Of a stretch of DNA of 64,000 bases, positions 58,834 through 64,000 are shown piece by piece; within the stretch, counting starts at the first letter, position 1, and every line of letters begins with the position of its first letter. A program made the position numbers and the translations under genes. The DNA is taken from NCBI GenBank assembly GCA_949752795.1, contig OX457057.1, positions 158,635,980-158,699,979 of the forward strand, given 5' to 3'. This stretch comes from Hyperoodon ampullatus (taxonomy: Eukaryota > Chordata > Mammalia > Artiodactyla > Ziphiidae). The notes under the pieces were generated by a model. That model was not told the DNA's origin and did not search any database. It was given only the letters and a program-made list of their open reading frames with translations.

Positions 58834-59055
58834 CAGGGGTCCCCAACCCCTGGCTGTGGGTCCGTGGCCTGTTAGGAACCGGGCCGCACAGCAGGAGACG
58901 AGCAGCGGGCGAGCAGGTGAAGCTTCATCTGCGGCTCCCCATCGCTCCCCAACGCCCGCATTACCACCCGCATCATCCCTCCTCCCCCCCGACCCAGTAT
59001 AAAAATTGTCTTCCACGAAACCGGTCCCTGGTGCCAAAAAGGTTGGGGACCACTG
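58834..59055 (+). mobile_element. hAT-type non-autonomous DNA transposon, GC-rich
   Basis: Inverted ends CAGGGGTCCCCAACCCC and GGTTGGGGACCACTG bound 222 bases. The 8-base flanks CCCTAGAT (58826-58833) and CCCTAGAG (59056-59063) fit the hAT target-site duplication with one change. The inside is GC- and CpG-rich in an AT-rich intron. Confidence 0.9.
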
Positions 59056-59063
59056 CCCTAGAG

Positions 59064-60710
59064 TACCTAGGAAATGGCAACTGAATTAACTCAATATTTA
59101 TTATATAAATTAAAAAATGTGCAAAGCCCAAGAGATTTGGATTAAGATGCCAAGTACAATATCTTGAATGAAAGCTCTCTGAGAACACTACTTTTTAAAT
59201 TGAGACATAATTCACATACTGTAAAATTCACCTATTTAGCATTTGTGGTAAAATCTGACCTGAAATGACATGGGCTATATATTATATATAGTCATTATTC
59301 CACATACGCATGAATTTTTATTTCACTGCATTTGATTATAGGGTACTTGTCCAAAAACTGCTGAGAGGAGGAGTACGTAATATAAAGTGTACACATTGTG
59401 TTACGTTTCTAAAAATCATGAATTCTGAAACACGTTTTGCCCCAAGGGTGTTGGAGCTGGGACTCCAGACCTGCAATAATCTAGTACCTACTTCACAGAG
59501 TGGTTGTGAGGATGATGAACGTCAAATGCTAGCACAGTGCCTGCACACAGCAGGTCTTCTTTAGGAGTCAGGGGCTACTGCTAGCCTTCTGGGACTACTT
59601 GGTGAAGAGTACCAATACCCCTAAAACCTTTCTCATTTTGACCTCTCCATTCCCACCCCAATGGATGTACTTCCCTTCCTTGTTTATGTGCTATATATAT
59701 GAGTTCTGGCTTACTATTTCTTACTTTGTACTGTAACATCCCAGATGTTACTTCAATTTACATAAAAATAATTAACTTACACTTCAAGTTCACTTAAGCA
59801 TCTGAGTTTGGGACAACTGTATCCACTATCATTCTCCACAAAAAGAAACCAACCACAAAACAAAATGGATAACCCACTAAAATGTAATATCACAATAAAT
59901 AAATAGGCAATAAATAGCAAACGCTTTTTTAAAAATCCACTTTCAAGTAAGAAACTAAGTATTACGAGGCACTTTCAGTATAGCCTTTAGCCTCTCAGTA
60001 GGTTACTAGGAAACAGACCCTAAGTGCACCTTCCATATGCTATAGGAAACGCAGGTTAATGGACTCCAATCTAGTCATTTTCCAGGAGATTGACCAGAAG
60101 CAACAGGTAGAAACAGTTAATCTCTTTTTGCCATTCATTTTAGTACAGAAGCACCCATGTGAGGCCCCCAATAACAGATCTTTCCGAAGTTGCTTCTGCT
60201 ATCATGATACTCCCAACACTATTAATATCAAGGTCAATACTGCCAAGCTACAGAACACCCAGCACAGAACTACAGCAACAAAGAAATGCACAAAACACAT
60301 TTTGCAGCTGTGTGGTCAACTTTAAGAGGAGGCACCCTAATTTTTTCTTTTTTTTTATTAAAATAAGAGTGCTTTCATAACTTTAAAAATACACTTACAA
60401 AAAAGAGAATTCCAAACAAAATTGAAAAACCTTATAATCAAAGATTACTTTTTATTTCTGAGCAAAATCCTAGAGCTGATCAGTAAATCATCATCAGTAG
60501 TTAAACAAGGTCCTTGGTATGAAATCTGTAAGAATATGATCTGCTTTAAAGATTTTATAGAAAATATAGTTCCATCTCAATGAACACTAGTATCAAAACA
60601 AGAAATTAAGTTTCAGATGCAATCTCAGAACGTACTTAGCCTTAACCTGTGACTTTAGAAAAACTATATACTAATGACTAAAACTATGATAAACAAAACT
60701 TATTGTCCCA
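59064..60710. other. Intronic DNA, a MIR scrap and otherwise unrecognised
   Basis: 59440-59570 looks like a MIR 3' half (CTACTTCACAGAGTGGTTGT, GAGGATGATGAACGTC, AGCACAGTGCCTGCACACAG). The rest shows nothing I can name. Confidence 0.5.
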
Positions 60711-60726
60711 AGCTTTGCAGATGCTT

Positions 60727-61230
60727 TACAGAATACCTCATTTAATCTTCAAACAATTCTTTCAGATCATAATACTGCTCATCTTTATTGGTTGTTCAAT
60801 TATAACATTCTTTTTAAAAAAAGAATGATAAAATTGAGAGATGCTGGATTTTGATTCCATTTTTCCCCATAAACAATACCAATCAGGTACTCATATACAT
60901 TTTATTAGCCTATAGTGAAAAGATAAGGGGGAATTAAAAACTTTAAAATGCAATATAAATGTAAGTCTATAATAATAATCACAATGATAAGTTATTATGT
61001 ATTGAATGCCACTATATGCCAGTCACTATGCTGGGAGTTTTACTAGCATTCTTTCTTTTAATTATCAAAGTAGTCTGATGAAGTAACACTTTATTTTATA
61101 AATGGGGAAACTAAAACTCAAATTTAGGAAACTTGACCAAAGTCATATAAATTGTCAATGGCAGAGCTGTGATTTAAACCAAAGTTGTCCAGCTCTACAT
61201 CCTTGGCTCTTTCAATACCATACTGCCTCT
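60727..61230 (-). repeat. MIR-type SINE remnants, antisense
   Basis: 60985-61228 reads as MIR reversed: ATGCCAGTCACTATGCTGGG, ATAAATGGGGAAACTAAAAC, TTGACCAAAGTCATATAAAT, GGCAGAGCTGTGATTTAAAC. A second short piece with CTCATTTAATCTTCAAACAA lies at 60727-60800. Confidence 0.8.
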
Positions 61231-61354
61231 CAGAGTAAAGTACTTTTCATTCTTCTCAGAGCTCTAGGCTTCCAAAGAGGTACTCACATTGAACTAAATT
61301 TAATTCTTTTAATATTTTTAATGTTTCAAAACTTATAATTAAAAATACACAACA

Positions 61355-61829
61355 TGATACTTAATTTTATTGTCATCTTGGTTAGGTTAGGGTGCCCAGA
61401 TGTTTGGTCAAACACCAGTCTAGATGTTGCTGTGAAGTTATTTTTTAGATGTGATTAACATTTAAATCAGTATAGACTCTAAGTAAAGTAGGTTACCTCC
61501 AAAATACGAGTGGGTCTGGTCCAATCAATTGAAGGCCTTAAAAGCCAAGACTGAAGTTCCCAAAAAAAGAAGGAATTTTGCCTCCAAACGGCAACATAGA
61601 AGTTCTGAGTTTCCAGCTTTCGAACTCAAGACTGCAATATAAACTCTTACTTGAGTTTCCAGCCTGCTGGTCTCCCCTACAGATATCTGGCTTGCCTGAT
61701 ATTGGCTCACAATTACGTGAGCCAATTCCTTAAAATAAATACGGATATTTGTATGCATACAAACATACATACATATCTGTATACTTGTACATATACGTAT
61801 GGATATACGTTTGTATGCATATACTGATT

Positions 61830-61884
<55 letters not shown>

Positions 61885-61990
61885 CTCTCTCTCCTGTTGG
61901 CTGTGTTTCTCTGGAGATTCATGACTTATACATACACTTACATGTATTATATATAGAATTTTAACCACCAAATGCATTAACTCATGCAAA
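61355..61990 (+). repeat. Old interspersed repeat (LTR-like), with (AC)n
   Basis: Order ACTTAATTTTATTGTCATCT, TGGTCAAACACCAGTCTAG, GGTCCAATCAATTGAAGGCC, GAGTTTCCAGCCTGCTGGTC, GTGAGCCAATTCCTTAAAAT, then TGTTTCTCTGGAGA is that of a common old mammalian repeat that I take to be LTR-derived. The family is not assigned. It contains an (AC)n tract of about 25 units at 61832-61882. Confidence 0.6.
61832..61882. repeat. (AC)n microsatellite
   Basis: About 25 AC units, the longest dinucleotide run in the window. I recognise nothing in 61990-62960. Confidence 0.98.
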
Positions 61991-62964
61991 CAAGTTAATC
62001 TGTTTTTATGCAGACTTTGAAAAAACTCTTCTCCATCTCTGTGGTATATGTGAACTTATACATGTGACTTAATTAGGCCAGTTATAGTTCCACTTTGTTT
62101 TCATGTAAATTCAGTTTGGGGCTTGTCCACTTGTGTAAAATTTTATAAGCACGCACACTGTTACTGCCATTGTATGCCACACTCGAATGCCAAGGAAAGT
62201 CTAAACAAACCTGCACCCCTGGTGCCTGCACCTGCCACAGTGTAACAGTCAATTCTCAATAATAAAGATGTTACCCACTTTGCTTCATAATATCTTAATA
62301 CATAAAGTGTCAGGTCTTGCTGTCTTTTATACTTATAACCTGACAATAAAAATGGAAGTACTTTGTCATTCAAAAATAAATTACCATATCACAGAATGAA
62401 CTGTGTGGGAGGCAAACATTATCCAGAAAAAGAAAGGTAAAAAAAACAGTATCAAGTTTGATGTATGAAGCAGTTATGGAAATAAGTTTAATATAATTAT
62501 CTCATAACACCACCCAGGGAAGATTCCAAGCAAGAGCATCCTTTGCATATGATGAGTTCATTCAATGTCTGAAATTGGCTCACCTCATGCTAACAATTCA
62601 GTTTGATGAGACAGATATGCCTCTGTCTTCTTTGTTTTTTAACATGTTGCTGCAGAAAAAAAATATGAAGAGGATTTACAAGACATTATGCTACACTGTT
62701 TAAAGCAATGATAGAAAAGACCTCAGGAATAGCATGGTCCCTACAAAAGCAACTCTATAATGTGTTCAATAATAAGCATCAGATGTCAGCATCTTCCAAA
62801 CAGTACTGGACAATGACATAAAAGCTGCCAGTTTCACTAAGCCATCTTTGAAATGCTCGTTTTCCAGGGTATCAATACCCGTATACAGCAATTTCAACTT
62901 TTTTTTTTATACCTAAGTTTGTTATTTGCTCTGGAGCAGTGTGCTGATTTAAATCTTTCTAATG

Positions 62965-62970
<6 letters not shown>

Positions 62971-63001
<31 letters not shown>

Positions 63002-63192
63002 CTGTATGTGGGCCTCTCACTGTTGTGGCCTCTCCCATTGAGGAGCACAGGCTCCGGACGCGCAGGCTCAGCGGCCATGGCTCACAGGCCCAGCCGCTCT
63101 GCGGCATGTGGGATCCTCCCGGACCGGGGCACGAACCCGTGTCCCCTGCATCAGCAGGCGGACTCTCAACCACTGCGCCACCAGGGAAGCCC
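62971..63192 (-). mobile_element. CHR-type SINE, short form
   Basis: A T run of about 34, then TGTATGTGGGCCTCTCACTG to CCACCAGGGAAGCC. The target-site duplication TCTAATGAGATTT is exact at 62958-62970 and 63193-63205. The long pure A-tail suggests a fairly recent insertion. Confidence 0.96.
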
Positions 63193-63578
63193 TCTAATGA
63201 GATTTTTAAACTCACTTTTTGGTTGATAAATTCCATCAATTAACTATCTCTCAAATAAAACATTTAATATATATTAATTTGCCTGTATTCCAGAACAAGC
63301 TCCAATCTTACTATATGTACTTAAGGCCTACAGACAAGTGTTAGTTCAGACTCAACATGTAAAACAAAATAAATTTGACTATCCTGAAACTTTGGGTGAA
63401 AAGCTGACAGTCTTTTGATTTTTTTAAGTAATCATGAACATCTTAAAATGTTCCAGTGTACATTCAAAAACCATTTTCTGCCAAATAATGAATAATGAAA
63501 CTGGATGTAGAGATATTCACTAATTCCCTGTCTGTGCCCCAAAATGAATTTAACTGATATGGAATGTAGAAACCACTA

Positions 63579-64000
63579 TTTTTTTTTTTAACATCTTTAC
63601 TGGAGTATAATTGCTTTACAATGGTGTGTCAGTTTCTGCTTTACAACAAAGTGAATCAGTTATACATATACATATGTCCCCATATCTCTTCCCTCTTGCA
63701 TCTCCCTCCCTCCCACCCTCCCTATCCCACCCCTCTAGATGGTCACAAAGCACCAAGCTGATCTCCCTGTGTTATGCAGCTGCTTCCCACTAGCTATCTA
63801 TTTTACATTTGGTAGTGTATATATGTCCATGCCACTCTCACTTTGCCCCAGCTTACCCTTCCCCCTCCCTGGGTCCTCAAGTCCATTCTCTAGTAGGTCT
63901 GTGTCTTTATTCTGTCTTGCCCCTAGGATCTTCATGACCTTTCTTTTTAGATTCCATATATATGTGTTAGCATACGGTGTTTGTTCTTCTCTTTCTGACT
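63579..64000 (-). mobile_element. L1 3' end, antisense, cut by the window edge
   Basis: A T run at 63579-63589, followed by the reverse complement of an L1 3' UTR (TTTACTGGAGTATAATTGC, GTTTCTGCTTTACAACAAAG, CTAGATGGTCACAAAGCACC, TCCATATATATGTGTTAGCA). It continues beyond 64000. Confidence 0.92.

Larger units (their letters stand above)
24109..64000 (-). other. LAMC1: LAMC1 intron 1 (open at the right edge)
   Basis: About 39.9 kb upstream of exon 2 with no further LAMC1 exon, no CpG island and no open frame that looks like a gene. In human LAMC1 the first intron is also very long (recalled), so this is inferred to be intron 1. Its contents are listed separately. The acceptor reads TTTGCCCCACAG with a modest pyrimidine tract. 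Confidence 0.88.

Noticed and set aside
61701..61726. 10-base inverted repeat ATTGGCTCAC / GTGAGCCAAT
   Set aside because: Its right arm is part of the consensus of the old repeat in which it lies, so the pairing is likely a chance product.
5988..63192. tRNA genes
   Set aside because: The A- and B-box-like motifs belong to tRNA-derived SINE heads; none has the four-arm tRNA fold.
5988..63192. Orientation bias of SINEs relative to LAMC1
   Set aside because: Plus and minus copies are nearly equal (about eight and seven), so no bias can be claimed.
1..64000. CRISPR arrays, operons, insertion sequences, bacterial promoters or ribosome-binding sites
   Set aside because: The window is mammalian intron and exon DNA. 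The regular repeats are SINEs, LINEs and dinucleotide tracts.
24109..64000. LAMC1 exon 1 or an alternative promoter within the window
   Set aside because: I found no signal-peptide-like frame joined to a phase-1 donor, and no CpG-rich promoter region. The GC-rich spots are SINEs and one hAT element.

Overview
The window is mammalian genomic DNA, almost certainly from a cetacean. The organism call rests on about fifteen tRNA-derived SINEs of the CHR type known from cetaceans, hippos and ruminants. Many are in the short, internally deleted form typical of whales and dolphins. Ruminant/cetacean-type L1 tails, MIR, L2, Tigger and hAT remnants fill much of the rest.

The only protein-coding gene I can support is LAMC1 (laminin subunit gamma-1), on the minus strand. 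Twelve consecutive coding exons, matching exons 2 to 13 of the human gene, lie between 24108 and 8310. All have GT donors and AG acceptors, the phases join without a break, and together they carry 1,983 bases with no stop or frameshift. They encode the C-terminal part of the LN domain, LE modules 1 to 4, a split LE5 with the laminin IV domain inside it, LE6 and the start of LE7. Exon 1 and the promoter lie beyond 64000. The nidogen-binding LE module, the remaining LE modules and the coiled coil lie below position 1.

Layout: 1-8309 is the start of intron 13 (an old L1 with decayed ORF2, a full-length SINE, Tigger and MIR copies). 8310-24108 is the exon cluster, with introns from 91 bases to 4.1 kb. 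24109-64000 is intron 1, about 40 kb with no convincing exon, holding SINEs, 5'-truncated L1 tails with target-site duplications, DNA transposons, LTR remnants, dinucleotide repeats and several multi-kilobase stretches where I recognise nothing.

I found no new biological system here. The more interesting points are: inverted SINE pairs placed around LAMC1 exons that could favour RNA hairpins or circular RNAs; SINE copies that show successive deletion forms of the family; a SINE stub fused into an L1 at a microhomology; a MIR split by an L1; a 47-base local duplication; and a nested inverted repeat at 57778-57848.
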